From Smallanthus sonchifolius (taxonomy: Eukaryota > Streptophyta > Magnoliopsida > Asterales > Asteraceae): a stretch of 64,000 nt of DNA. A model generated the notes under the pieces. The model worked only from the letters and a program-made list of their open reading frames with translations, did no database searches and had not been told where the DNA came from. Within the stretch, counting starts at the first letter, position 1; the number at the start of each line of letters is the position of its first letter. The position numbers and the translations under genes are program-made. Where the stretch lies: NCBI GenBank assembly GCA_023525975.1, contig CM042030.1:21322350-21386349 (forward strand), given 5' to 3'. Shown one piece after another: positions 43,555-54,237 of the stretch.

Positions 43555-46500
43555 TGTGACAATTTGGACTTTTCCAGGTTAACTCCGTTAACCAAATCCA
43601 CTTAAAGTTTAGCCTAATTAAACTAAATCAAACTTCAAGGATTAATTATGTCTTTATCTAAACTTCAAACTACAAGGATTAGAAATGTAATTGGTCAAAA
43701 CTTATGTTGACTTTTGATAAGTCAAACTAACAAGTTCTTAACCTAGTTCAAACCTCAAGGACCTTTTCTGCCTAAATTCAAAGTTAAGAACAGGAAACTA
43801 GAGGGACTAGTAGTGTATTTAACCCATTCTTGATTTCGGTTGACTTTTGAAAGTCAACACATTTGAGCATGATCCGAATTCACTCGATTAACCCATTCTC
43901 TTTTGAAATCTTAACCGCTAACACATTTAATTAGCATAAACAATCATCATTGAGTAATTAAAAGCATCATTATGCGAGAATTAAACATAATCATGGATAA
44001 TTATGTCGTAACCGTCGATTTCTTCTCAAATTCGTCGAGTTCATATACCAATTTGCAAACCAACACACTGCACACCTAAATCAAGTCTCTCTGAAACCTC
44101 TTTGCTCGTCAAGTTGATCGGATTCATAGCAAAAGCCACCGGGAATCGAACCAGTCATCGTCGGACCTGTTTTAGTCGATCTCCACCGTCCCGACATCAA
44201 TTCAGGTAACTTGATACATCATCAGCTTCTCTTTTATCTCTTAAATGAAAGCCCTAACTCAATTAAGGCTTACATTGTCAATTCGATCAAAATCTCGATT
44301 CTAGGGTTCATCACTGACCGGTTAAATCGAACCCTAGTCTAGACCCAATAAAAATACAATTAAACTATACAGTCAGATTCGCAATACCATTTTCTTTGAA
44401 AGCCCTCTGTCAATTCGATGTTTTATTATCAGGATCATTGTAACCCGTAATCTAGGGTTCTTATGAAACCAGATTGCCGAATTCAACTCTAAACTGTTTT
44501 TTTAAATCAAATTAAACCACATCATTAAACTCATAATCGTCTGTAGAGTGAAAGCCCTATGAAATATCGGGCTTCCATCATCGAATTGATCATAATCCTG
44601 TAACTAGGGTTCGTTCTGGAAACGATTTGGGGTTTTCGGTCTTAAACACAAATTTAATGCAATTAAACCACATCAGCAGATTCGCAAGGTTTCATTTAGT
44701 AAAAAGCCCTATGATTTAAACTTGTTCTATCATCTAAATTGTTCAAATCGATTCTGACTTTATAAACTAGGGTTTCGATCCTTCTTTCAGTAATTTAACG
44801 ACTTTAATCTTATCATTTTTGCAATTAAACCCATACACAGGTTCGTGATTATCAGTTTATCAAAACCCCTTTGCATTTGAATCAATTCGTGGTCGAATTC
44901 ATGGGAAATCGACTGGTTTTGGTTCGGCTTGTGTAGGGGAGGAAAATCACAAGAACACATATGTTAAAACCAATCTGTTCCGGGTTTAGTCGCGATACCC
45001 TAGCGGGCGGAACTGGTTAGGACAGTGTGCGTGTGTGGGAGAGACCCGGTTCGAGTCCGGGCTCCCACATTTCTTTTTAGACAATTTTCTAAATATATTT
45101 AATTATTAAAAATCAAACCCTATATTATTATAGTATTATATAAATGTGTTTTAGCCCGGGAAACAACCCGTAGGCTTGGGTTTGGATTCATATCCTATTT
45201 TCATTATTAATTCCATTTTAAAAATAGTATAATTATACTGTTTTCAAGCCATAACCTCGTGTAAAATAATATTTATATTATTCTCAACCAGTAATTAATA
45301 TTATAAAATAATATATAAGTTATATTATTTCGTATCATTTTATAACTTGTGTAACGTTTTAAAATATTTATTTACTCGTGTTTATTACCTCCATTAAAAA
45401 TAATATATTTATTATTTTTCCACGAATGAATATTCAGAATATTCATACGAACCTAAAAATAATATATTAAATTATATTATTGTCCTAGGTTTTGTAAACG
45501 ACAAAACGCTCGAATATATTTATCATATATATATTTTGTCATTCGTTGTGTAACGTGTATATATCATAATTATTAATTAAAGAATTCCTATTCCCGCGGA
45601 CACGTTCGTCTACTCTTGATTATTAGAGCGTTACTTTAGGACGTTCAATCTCCCGTGTTGTCGTCACAATTCCCATTTTTGTCTCTAATTTATGTGTTTA
45701 TAATTTTAGGGCATTCGTAAGTCGTTTGAGACTTACACACGTGGTTCCAACTTATCCTTTGTGTGATACTACCTCCAACGCAACGCATGTGAGTTTTCAC
45801 GGCCCCTTTTTACTGTTTTAATCTGGGGGAGAAAACATGATTAAACTATTTTGAGATTTTGCAAATTCATATGTTATCAATGTTAAAGCTAAGCGTAACA
45901 CGCTATCACAGAAAGTTCTCAACTTATATCGGACCGTTAATATGGATCTTAGCGAGGTAATATTTAGTAGTACTACTGAGTTTGACAAATCTCACCCGCG
46001 TTAGTCGCACTAACTCGATTAGAGATCGAACGGGTGAAATGTTAGCTTACTCACACCGCCAGTGTTGATAGACCTAGCAGAAGGCAATAAACAAACAGTC
46101 AGCTTCGGTTGCGAGCGCTTGAGTTAAACATGAACATAGGTTAACTACCTATAGATACATACTGAATGAACATAAATCTGCTAAACGCTTATTTACATAT
46201 ATTGAAACCTGTGAACTCACCAATCTCGTGTTGACATATTTTCTTACATGTTTTCTCAGGTCGCTAAGATAAGACACAGGTGCACATTAGGGCATGCATG
46301 GGATTCAACTATTTTGATTATGACTTATTTATATTTGCTTGAATTATTTTGTATTGTACTTGGTTTGGTTGGACGTTTTGGACTTTTGGACTTTTGTTTT
46401 GGGCGCATGTGTTTTGCGCATTTACTTTCTTTACGCTTCCGCATTGAAACTCTGATTATTGTGATATTTTCATTTTGAGTCCCATGTAGAGTCGTTCAAA

Positions 46501-46576
46501 GTAACTAATGTCTGAGATCCTGGTTCGTCACTTCTCAAACGGTAAAACTCCGTTAGTTGAAATTGGGGGTGTGACA
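43555..46576 (+). repeat. 3' LTR of element G
   Basis: Partner of 34637-37656. Inverted W-box pair at 43839-43858; tRNA-like segment with the B-box at 45048-45058, one G shorter in the T stem than the left copy. Ends at 46576 before CATTG. Confidence 0.94.
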
Positions 46577-49124
46577 CATTGTATGGTTTTCTTGAATCCA
46601 ACCATGAAATATAAAATGGACATGAAAACGGTTGGGTAAGAAACGTGCGCAATCATGTCACACAACGTGCTGCACACGTAGTAGGTCCTCAGCCTATACA
46701 TATCGGCATTTCTTTCTTTTACATGAAAAAACTTCTCAAATGGGAATACGTATACGGCCCCAAATATCGATGAAGATGTCCAGAAGATACAGACGTAGAA
46801 CAACAAGCCGATCTGGGTGGTTACACTAATTTAAACAATATCAAAAATGAAATGTGCCTTCTTAACCCACAGAATATGGTTTACATTAAAGAAAGTGACA
46901 TGAATCGTGTAATCGGTTAAAAATAGATTATCTCAATAGTAATCTACTTTCTTGAATAAACAATATGGGAGGTTAGAGATAAAAGATAATCTTAATCGAC
47001 CCGTTTATCAGGAATGAGTAGAATTTGACCTGATCTCTAAGGTGAGCCTCGGTAGCGTAGTTTGATTTCCACCATACAAGGCCTAACAAGACTGCAACTC
47101 CAAGAGACTGAATTATTCTTAGCATATCCAAATAATCTCTCCACCTTTCTCTGGAAGTTCTCTTGAACAATATTAAGAACTGATCCCACCAACTTATTGT
47201 CCAATCTTTTTTCACTTGAATTGCTAATCGAAGATGTTTTGGGGCCTTTCCCATTTGATAATTTGCTTCTTTTTCTTTGCTTTCTAGTTCGATCTTGTAC
47301 CTGTGTTGAAGGTACTACTTGCACATAATAGACCAGAAATCATTTGGTAAGTGTTAAATTATATATAGTCCAGTATGTAGCCCAATGGTTCTCTCCGCTA
47401 TAAATACATACCGACTCAATGATGAACAAACATACAAGGTTGGTTCGTTTTATGTCCTTTTGTCTCTGATTGCAGTAAGAATCTAAGTTTGCCAATAATT
47501 AAAAAAAAACAGATGAGAGGATAAAAGAGGTTTCTACCTTGATGACAGCCCTTTCATATTCACAAGTGCCTTTAGGAGTCACAATATCATTAGGGGCAGT
47601 AATGTCATTTACTTGACCTGTTGCTAAATCTAGCAAGAAGTCTGCAGGATTCATGGCTATGTCAGGGATGAACCTCAGAGACGTAAAATAGCTCATTGAA
47701 TCTCTTGCCTTTCCATAGTACATAGGATGTCCTTCGGATATCAGTAAGATCTTGTCAAACATATGAAACACTTTACTTGATGGTTGGTGGATCGTTGTGA
47801 TGATTGTCCTCCCGGCCTGAATCAAACACCATTGAAAGCATTTTTGATCCAATTATATGGGGTGTTTGGACATGCGTTTTGAAAAATCAAACGTAATCAG
47901 TTGTAGAGAAACAGACTACAAAGATGGTGTTTAGATGTGTTTTTGTTGTTTGCAATTGTAATAATCAAATAAATAGCTGGCTGAGTGTTACACAAATTGC
48001 AGTAATTACTACCTATGATAATTAAAAAGGACATCCTAGTGAAAATTATGACTAAACTAAGTGGTAATTTTATAATACCTTAGCATTTTCTCTTAGAATC
48101 TGAATAAGCTTGTTTGCTGAGGTTGAATCAAGACCCGAAGTTGGTTCATCAAGCAGCAACAATGAAGGATCAACCAGAATCTCATATCCAATGCTGGTTT
48201 TTTTCGTTCACCCCCGGACATCCCACTAATGAATCCTCCTCCTACTCGAGTTTTTCGGCATCTTTTTCATTTTCAAATGATAAGAACAACCAACTAGTAA
48301 GAAAAAACATTAGGTTCGGCACAAGGATTATAAACCGACCTTTCAAGACCTAATTCCTTTAGAATGACCTCAACTCTTTGATATTTCTGTGTTCGACTCA
48401 TGCTGCCTGGAAGTCTTAAAAATGCAGCAAAAATCAAAGTTTCCTCAACTGTTAGTTGTGGGTAGAGCACATCATCTTGTGTTACAAATCCAATCCTATA
48501 CACAAGGCCAGTTAATAGAATAAAACATAGCTTGCTTGATTATATATGCTTTAATGAAGTTAAATTTTGGCCAGCTTTAATAAGCTACATTCTTTTAAGC
48601 GCTGGACTGTATGCAACATCATTATATGTGACGGTTCCCTTAACGTTGTCTTTTAATCTCCCCCCATGACTTTCAACAGCGTCGTCTTTCCACTACCAGA
48701 AGGACCCATTAAAGCAAGGATCTCACCCGGGCCAATGCTTCCTGTTATGCACTTCAAAATCTGCTTATAGTGGTCTTCTTCACTGCTCGCCTTTGCAGCC
48801 ACCTTTGACATAACCGCTTTCACTGGATTCCCAGGTGTTGCTTTGCTCATTTTGACCTTAAACTCTATATCTTCAAACTGCATTTAAAACAAGAAACTTG
48901 ATGCAACCAAATTACACATGTTTGTGTTATTTAAATTCATCAAACACCTTGAGGAAGATGGGGAGTGAACGAGAGGGATCATCTGGGATATCAATCTGAG
49001 AGCTTGATCTGTTTATGTGGTGGGTTTGATCATTTAAATCTAAGTTATGAACAAACCCGTTAATCTGCATTGGTGGAGATGAAGTCGACAAGTCCTCGAT
49101 TTCATCTAGGCTCCTGGAATCCAT
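46577..49124 (-). pseudogene. ABCG26: ABCG26-like ABC transporter, 5' part (exons 1-7), disrupted
   Basis: Half-size ABCG transporter; in Arabidopsis ABCG26 acts in tapetum plasma membrane to export sporopollenin precursors for pollen exine. Exons (minus): 49124-48948, 48877-48589, 48495-48340, 48261-48079, 47816-47538, 47314-47030, 46812-46577. Walker A GPSGSGKTT (exon 2), signature SGGER and Walker B LLLLDEPTSGLD (exon 4), H-loop TTIHQPSS (exon 5), VKKDWTISWWDQF (exon 6), membrane domain FWTSSSIFGAVYVFPFEK (exon 7). All introns are GT-AG. Start chosen at MDSRSLDEIEDL (49124); an ATG at 49175 is possible. Exon 2 (G run at 48660-48665) and exon 4 (A run near 48200) each lack one base. With those two bases counted and one copy of the target duplication removed, exon lengths sum to 678 codons, close to the 685 aa I recall for Arabidopsis. 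Confidence 0.92.
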
Positions 49125-49799
49125 CGAATTGATCATACAATTGAGTGTGTAGTTTTTACATCTAATTTTTTTCAACTAAAATATACCAAGATCAAACCTA
49201 TATAGCATATATGATCCAACACATCAACAATTTTATATTCAAAAAGATTAGAGAATTTGTTGTTGTAACACACCCTTGGTGCCACAAGCTCACCAAATTC
49301 AACATGTCAAGAACATGATATTCATATTGACCTCTTTCATAAAATACAATATATAATTTTCATATGCAACAGTTGAGACTGGTCTCTGATCTTCAAAAAG
49401 AAATTCACAAGCCATTATGGCGTTCTAACTTGTTATGGTTATTGTTGATGATTTTCAAGTTCACGAAAGGCATTTCCAAATTTCACTTCAACAGCAAAAA
49501 ATATCCTTACCGCTGCTTGGTGGTGAATCTTGTTCATTAATTGTTATTGCAAACAAGCATTACCTCTGAATTCAATATCATGGTGAACCTAGCTTGATTA
49601 CTCTTAATCATCAAGGTCAGTGAGTTTCCCGGTGGGTAATCCCCGTTTATAAACTTGTGCTTGTTGGGATTTTTATTACCTTAGACCCAATCTCAAAAAA
49701 AACCAGGTTGAATATCAAATACTTTCTAACAATTTTGTAATTTCGATGTATTATATTTTAAATATTATAAAATGTATTATCATATATTGGTTTAGATGT
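49125..49799. other. Upstream region of the ABCG26-like gene
   Basis: AT-rich non-coding sequence that should hold the minus-strand promoter. I found no unambiguous TATA box at a fixed distance and no other gene. Confidence 0.5.
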
Positions 49800-50435
49800 A
49801 TGTAAATGTAAATCCAAACGCCGGCAGATACACTCTTATCCGGTGAATAGACTATAGAGACTCCAACGAGTAGCTAATGAGGGTGACCTTCACTTGATTC
49901 GGGTGGTATCCTGCACAATGAACAACGCATTAAGGCGTTACAGGGAGGGGATAATCCATGTATCAGCCCTCCGGCGTGAGAATAAGTATCTCAGAGATAT
50001 CAAGGTGTAGGTTATCGTCAGTGGATCATACCTGAGAGGCCATGCTCCTATTTATAGCCGGGAGAGGTACTATGATGTCGCTATCATGGTGGTGATGTGG
50101 CGCGAATGCTATTGGTGGGATGTCGCTATCCAAAATATCCCTGTAGTCCCCTAAGTGGCAACGGTTAATGGCAGTTTTGTCTGATATGGTGGGACCACTT
50201 AGGTGTATGGGGATATTCCCCTTCGTGCGACACTTTCTGGCGGTGCTGTGGGCCCTACTTCCGTATGCTCAGATGTCCTTGTCTTTTATGAGACGAGGTA
50301 CGGGTTGGCTTCCTTCCATGGCAAGTAAGGTTCCGCGGGGGACCTTACGTCTTCAAGTCCCCCCAGTCCGAAGTTACGCGTGTGTGAGCATTGCGCGTGG
50401 CTTTCGACTAATTATTTTATGAATTTGAATTTTCA
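49800..50435 (-). repeat. Putative 3' LTR of the Tat-type element
   Basis: The minus strand begins TGAAAATTC after the purine tract. A minus-strand TATA box CTATAAATAGGAG lies at about 50046-50058, so transcription would run leftwards. The outer end is not resolved (TGTAAATG near 49801 is a candidate), and there is no second LTR for comparison. Confidence 0.45.
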
Positions 50436-50667
50436 GCGCCCCCCTAGGTGGTTTTTTGGTGTTTGACAGGACGTTTGACTTTATCGGATGACGCTGATGT
50501 GTCGGTGTCATCATGACTTATCTGTTCGCAGGTGTGTGGGACCCGATAGTGTACTCTCGGCTTGTCATTCGCAATTCTCCGTGTGACGTGTCGCTCTGTG
50601 GTTGAGTTTGGCCCCACGTGGTGCACTTCTTTTTGTACTTCCCTGCCTCGCATCAAATGTGAAGCCT

Positions 50668-50678
50668 ATATAAAGGGG
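50668..50678 (+). promoter_or_regulatory. TATA box of the antisense accessory gene
   Basis: CTATATAAAGG on the plus strand, 125-135 bp before the ATG at 50803, followed by a CT-rich 5' leader (50697-50765). This is the layout of a plant pol II promoter independent of the LTR. Confidence 0.65.
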
Positions 50679-50802
50679 GTTAGGGTTTCTCATTCATTCT
50701 TCACCTTCCTTTTCTTCCTTTTCTCTCTCTTTCCTTTCTCCTTCATCTTTCCCGTCTTCCTTTCCTCTGGTGTTCTGTTTACTCCGTCCGTGTTCAGGAT
50801 TA

Positions 50803-53516
50803 ATGGCGTCGACTACTTCCTGGGGTAAAGGTAAAAGGGGTAAGGGATCTTCTGATGCTTCCTTTATTGAAACTATTCACATAAAATGGAACCGGGAGGA
50901 CTTCGACAAACTCTGCGAAGTGTATTGCATTGACAGGGAATGGGAGCCGGAGTTCCCTGATCCTGGGATGTCTGCCACTGACGTTCCGGACGGCAAAATA
51001 GCCCTATATGCAGCCTTCTTTCTGCATTGTAACTTCCGTCTCCCTATTACGAAATTTATTAGGAGCCTGCTGAACTTCTACCAGGTGCACATTTCTCAGA
51101 TGCACCCTATGGGTCTATGCTGCGCCACCCATTTCAAGTTCAGCTGCAGGAGTCAAGGCATTGTACCAACCTGTGGTAGGTTCAATGTTTTCTACAAGAT
51201 GGTGCTTCGCGATAGTTGGTTCTCGTTCATTGGCCGTGGCGGGAAAGTGAAAAGTCATATTACTAAAGCTCCCTCCAGTTTCCATGAGTGGCGTGAACGG
51301 TTCTTTTTCATCAAGAAGGATGTAGTTCCATTGACCATGAACGTTCGTTCTACCTCTGATTTATCGTGGACTCGGATGTTGAGGATTTTGAGGGTAAGGA
51401 CTGGTGTAAGGTGCTGACGGCGAATCCCGTGGAAATCAAATCTCTTCGCGAGAGCGTCCTTGTGGCTACGGGTATGAGCCGGATCCGGAAGCGCTTGGAT
51501 AAAATTCCATATTATGCCATTGGTGGCCAAGGTATGATGTTGGTTACTATTCTTTTTATGCATTGGTTGTTTCTTACTTTCACCTTTTACAGCTGTGGAC
51601 AGTGTTTATGGTATTCTCTTTGATGATCCCCAAGGTAAAATGGCCTGGCTAAAGTGGGGCCCGGGGAACCCATTATACTGGAAAAGTGGGCGGACAATTT
51701 CTTATACCCGCGCGCTCTTGAAAGTGATTCTCCCCATCAAGAAGCTTCAGGTGTGGCTTCTATTCTTAATCCTAGGCCGTTTAATTCTGTTAGTTGTGCT
51801 AGGGTAGCATGTGTGATGTTGTCTAGTGATGAGTCTTTAGGTTCTTCAGATGAAGGACCTTTATTAAGTCGTACGCGTCGCACAGGTCCTGAAGTTAGAA
51901 GAGAGAGTGTTGAGAACCCTATTGCTGGTGGGTCTAAAGAGGTTGGTGGCAGTGTTGGTACCTGTGGTAAGTTAAAGAAGCTAATTGTCAAACAGAAGTC
52001 CTCTTCTCTCATGAAGAATCCTATAACTCCCCCGCACGTGAAGAAGCAAAAATTGTCTGACTCCCTCAGACTTGCTGAGGAGGCTGCCCTTGGTATGTCT
52101 GCTTTTGGTTGTTATGTCTTTTCTTTCCTTCCCTCGGTTATTTTACTTCTTGACCGGTATTGTTTTCTTCTTCCAGCAAGTCTGGCGCAAAGACCCCCAA
52201 TAATACCGTAGGGTGGGCAACCAGGTGATACTCCATCCGCGCTGTCTCCCACCTATGTATGCAAGATTAGCGTTTCGGCACAGAACTCATCGGTTGAGGT
52301 TGTTATGCCTGAGTCTGGTCGACCGGGTGTTGTGAAGTATGGGGATTCTATGCCGACCAATCCCGTTATTCCCGAACAACAAACGATCAATATTGAGGAT
52401 ACCCCCGCCTCGTCACAGTCTGTTCCATGGGACACTCAGGTTATCAAGACCCCTAGGGTCGATGTCCTGTAGGCGGACCAAGTTCATGTGCCCAGTTGGC
52501 GGATTACTCAAAGGACTCGCTTAAAGGATCCTTTCACTTGTCATAATTTCATTTGGTTGGCTCTACCTCCTGCAGAGCGTATATTTAAAAGAAGTCGCCT
52601 GCGCTGCCAATTGAAGGACCAGGTGGCTAGGGATGTTGTTGGAACGATGGCATCTGTATCGGAGTTGTTGCGGGAGTGGGAATTCCTCCATGCTTAGCAA
52701 GTGGGTTATGAGGCCCTTAAACGTGAGGTGGAAGAGGGTCGTAAGAGCTCTGAACGTGTTAAGAAATTGGAATGGGAGTTATCGGCATCCCGCGCTGAGG
52801 TGGCCAGTGCAAAAGAGCAACATTTGAAGGCCACCACAGACTGGAAGGTAGCTTGTGAACAATCAAATCAAAAACTTGCTAAAGCTACAGAGTCTGGGCG
52901 CTAGGCCATGTCGCGGGTTCGTACCTTGGAAGTCAGTCACCGAGAGCTTATTGTTTGGTTGGCTTTAAATGACACCGAAATTCTGACTAAGGATGCTGAG
53001 ATCTCCCTCCTTCGTGCCCAACTCAAGGAAGCAACTGACGCTCGGGATAATGAGGCTGCCCACTGATTGGTTTTAGAGGGAGATGTTCGCGAGCTCCGTG
53101 CGGATCGGCGTTGGTTGATCTCTGAGTGCCTCCTTCAAACCATGGAGATGGTTAAAGGTTGTCTTGAGTTTCAAGAGGTTTTTGCCCAGCTCCTCACCGC
53201 GAATAAGTTTCTGGGGCATCAACAAGGGTTTGACGAGGGCTATCGCTTTGCGGAGGATGGGTTGTCCAAAAGCACCTTCGAGCTCTTTGATGTTAACTGC
53301 AGGCATGGGTAAGAAGAGAAGACTACCGAATTTGACAGCATGTCTTTCTCCGTTCTTAAGGAAATCACTTCTTGTACTGACCACGATGATTGGTCCGCCT
53401 TACGCGCGATGTTTGCTGCGGATGAAGATGAGGTGGGCCCTTCTTTTCATGGAGGCGAGGAGGAAGCTGTGGATTACGGCAGTGATGGTGGTCATGAATG
53501 TGATGGTGCTGTTTGA
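50803..53516 (+). pseudogene. Antisense accessory gene of the Tat-type element (putative gypsy-type transposon domain protein)
   Basis: Begins MASTTSWGKGKRGKG. Residues about 20-200 (IKWNREDFDKLCEVY, FYQVHISQMHPMG, FKFSCRSQGIVPT, SFHEWRERFFFIKKD) resemble the plant 'putative gypsy type transposon' domain. Candidate introns: 51532-51592 (AAG|GTATGA ... TTACAG) and 52093-52176 (TTG|GTATGT ... TTCCAG). Later parts are a Ser-rich linker, a coiled coil (VKKLEWELSASRAEVASAK, 52760-52830) and an acidic end (EEEAVDYGSDGGHECDGAV, stop 53514-53516). It is broken by frameshifts near 51368 and 51665 and stops near 52208, 52469, 52696, 52902, 53064 and 53310. Function unknown; it converges on pol. Confidence 0.7.
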
Positions 53517-53709
53517 GGTCCGACCTGCGTGTTGTGTAATGTGTGGCCTTCGAGCCTTTGTAATTTGTTTTTAATGTTTAAACTAAATTTTTGTGGCCTA
53601 CGCGCCCTTTAAACTTGTTTCCCTGGGATACGTCCCCTTTTGCAAAAGGGTTTAATTATGGTTGTGATTTTCCTTTATATTCATCTTGTTTCTTGTCGTG
53701 TTTTTATGG

Positions 53710-54120
53710 CAAATGTCGTTAGAGACAAAGGCTTTAAGCTTTATGTGCGTGCCTGTTTTTCAGGTGGCATGTACATTGTTGTGGACTTTGTCGTTAGGGA
53801 CAAAGGCTTTAAGCTTTATGCGCGCACTTGTTTTTCGGATGGCGTGTACAATGTTGTGGACTTTGTCGTTAGGGACAAAGGCTTTAAGCTTTATGCCCGC
53901 GCATGTTTTTCAGGCGGCGTGTACAATGTTGTGGACTTTGTCGTTAAGGACAAAGGCTTTAAGCTTTATGCGCGCGTCTGTTTTTTAGGCGGCGTGTACA
54001 ATGCTGTGGACTTTGTCGTTAGGGACAAAGGCTTTAAGCTTTATGCGCGCGCCTGTTTTTCAGGCGGCGTGTACAATGTTGTGGACTTTGTCATTAGGGA
54101 CAAAGGCTTTCAGTTTTATG
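53710..54120. repeat. Six 75-bp tandem repeats between convergent genes
   Basis: GACAAAGGCTTTAAGCTTTA recurs at 53724, 53799, 53874, 53949, 54024 and (variant) 54099, exactly 75 bp apart. The frames read through because 75 is a multiple of three. They lie between the 3' ends of the accessory gene and pol. Confidence 0.93.
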
Positions 54121-54237
54121 AGGACTTGTAAATATATAAGAATATCATAATGAACACGCGATAACTTGTAAATCCAACATTTTCATTTAAAAAGAAAGGC
54201 CATTCTTACAAAAGCATCATACGGTAAGGCTTCCTGA

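Larger units (their letters stand above)
34637..46576 (+). mobile_element. Ty3-gypsy element G (Tekay/Del-like), inserted in the ABCG26-like exon
   Basis: LTRs of 3020 bp (34637-37656) and 3022 bp (43555-46576), starting TGTAACAATT or TGTGACAATT and ending GGGTGTGACA. Target duplication CATTG (34632-34636 and 46577-46581) lies in coding sequence. Internal order: initiator-Met primer site, extra ORF, gag, pol with chromodomain, duplicated purine-tract region. About 17 differences in the first 700 bp of the LTRs (by eye, 2-3%) indicate a moderately young insertion. Orientation is opposite to the host gene. Confidence 0.96.

Noticed and set aside
47037..47324. Alternative frame starting with VVPSTQVQDRTRKQRK.
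   Set aside because: The correct exon 6 frame begins YLQHRYKIELESKE after the acceptor at 47315-47316 and matches the transporter family.
53640..54131. 163-codon frame through the 75-bp repeats.
   Set aside because: Codon-phased tandem repeat without start context or domain; by-product of the repeat.
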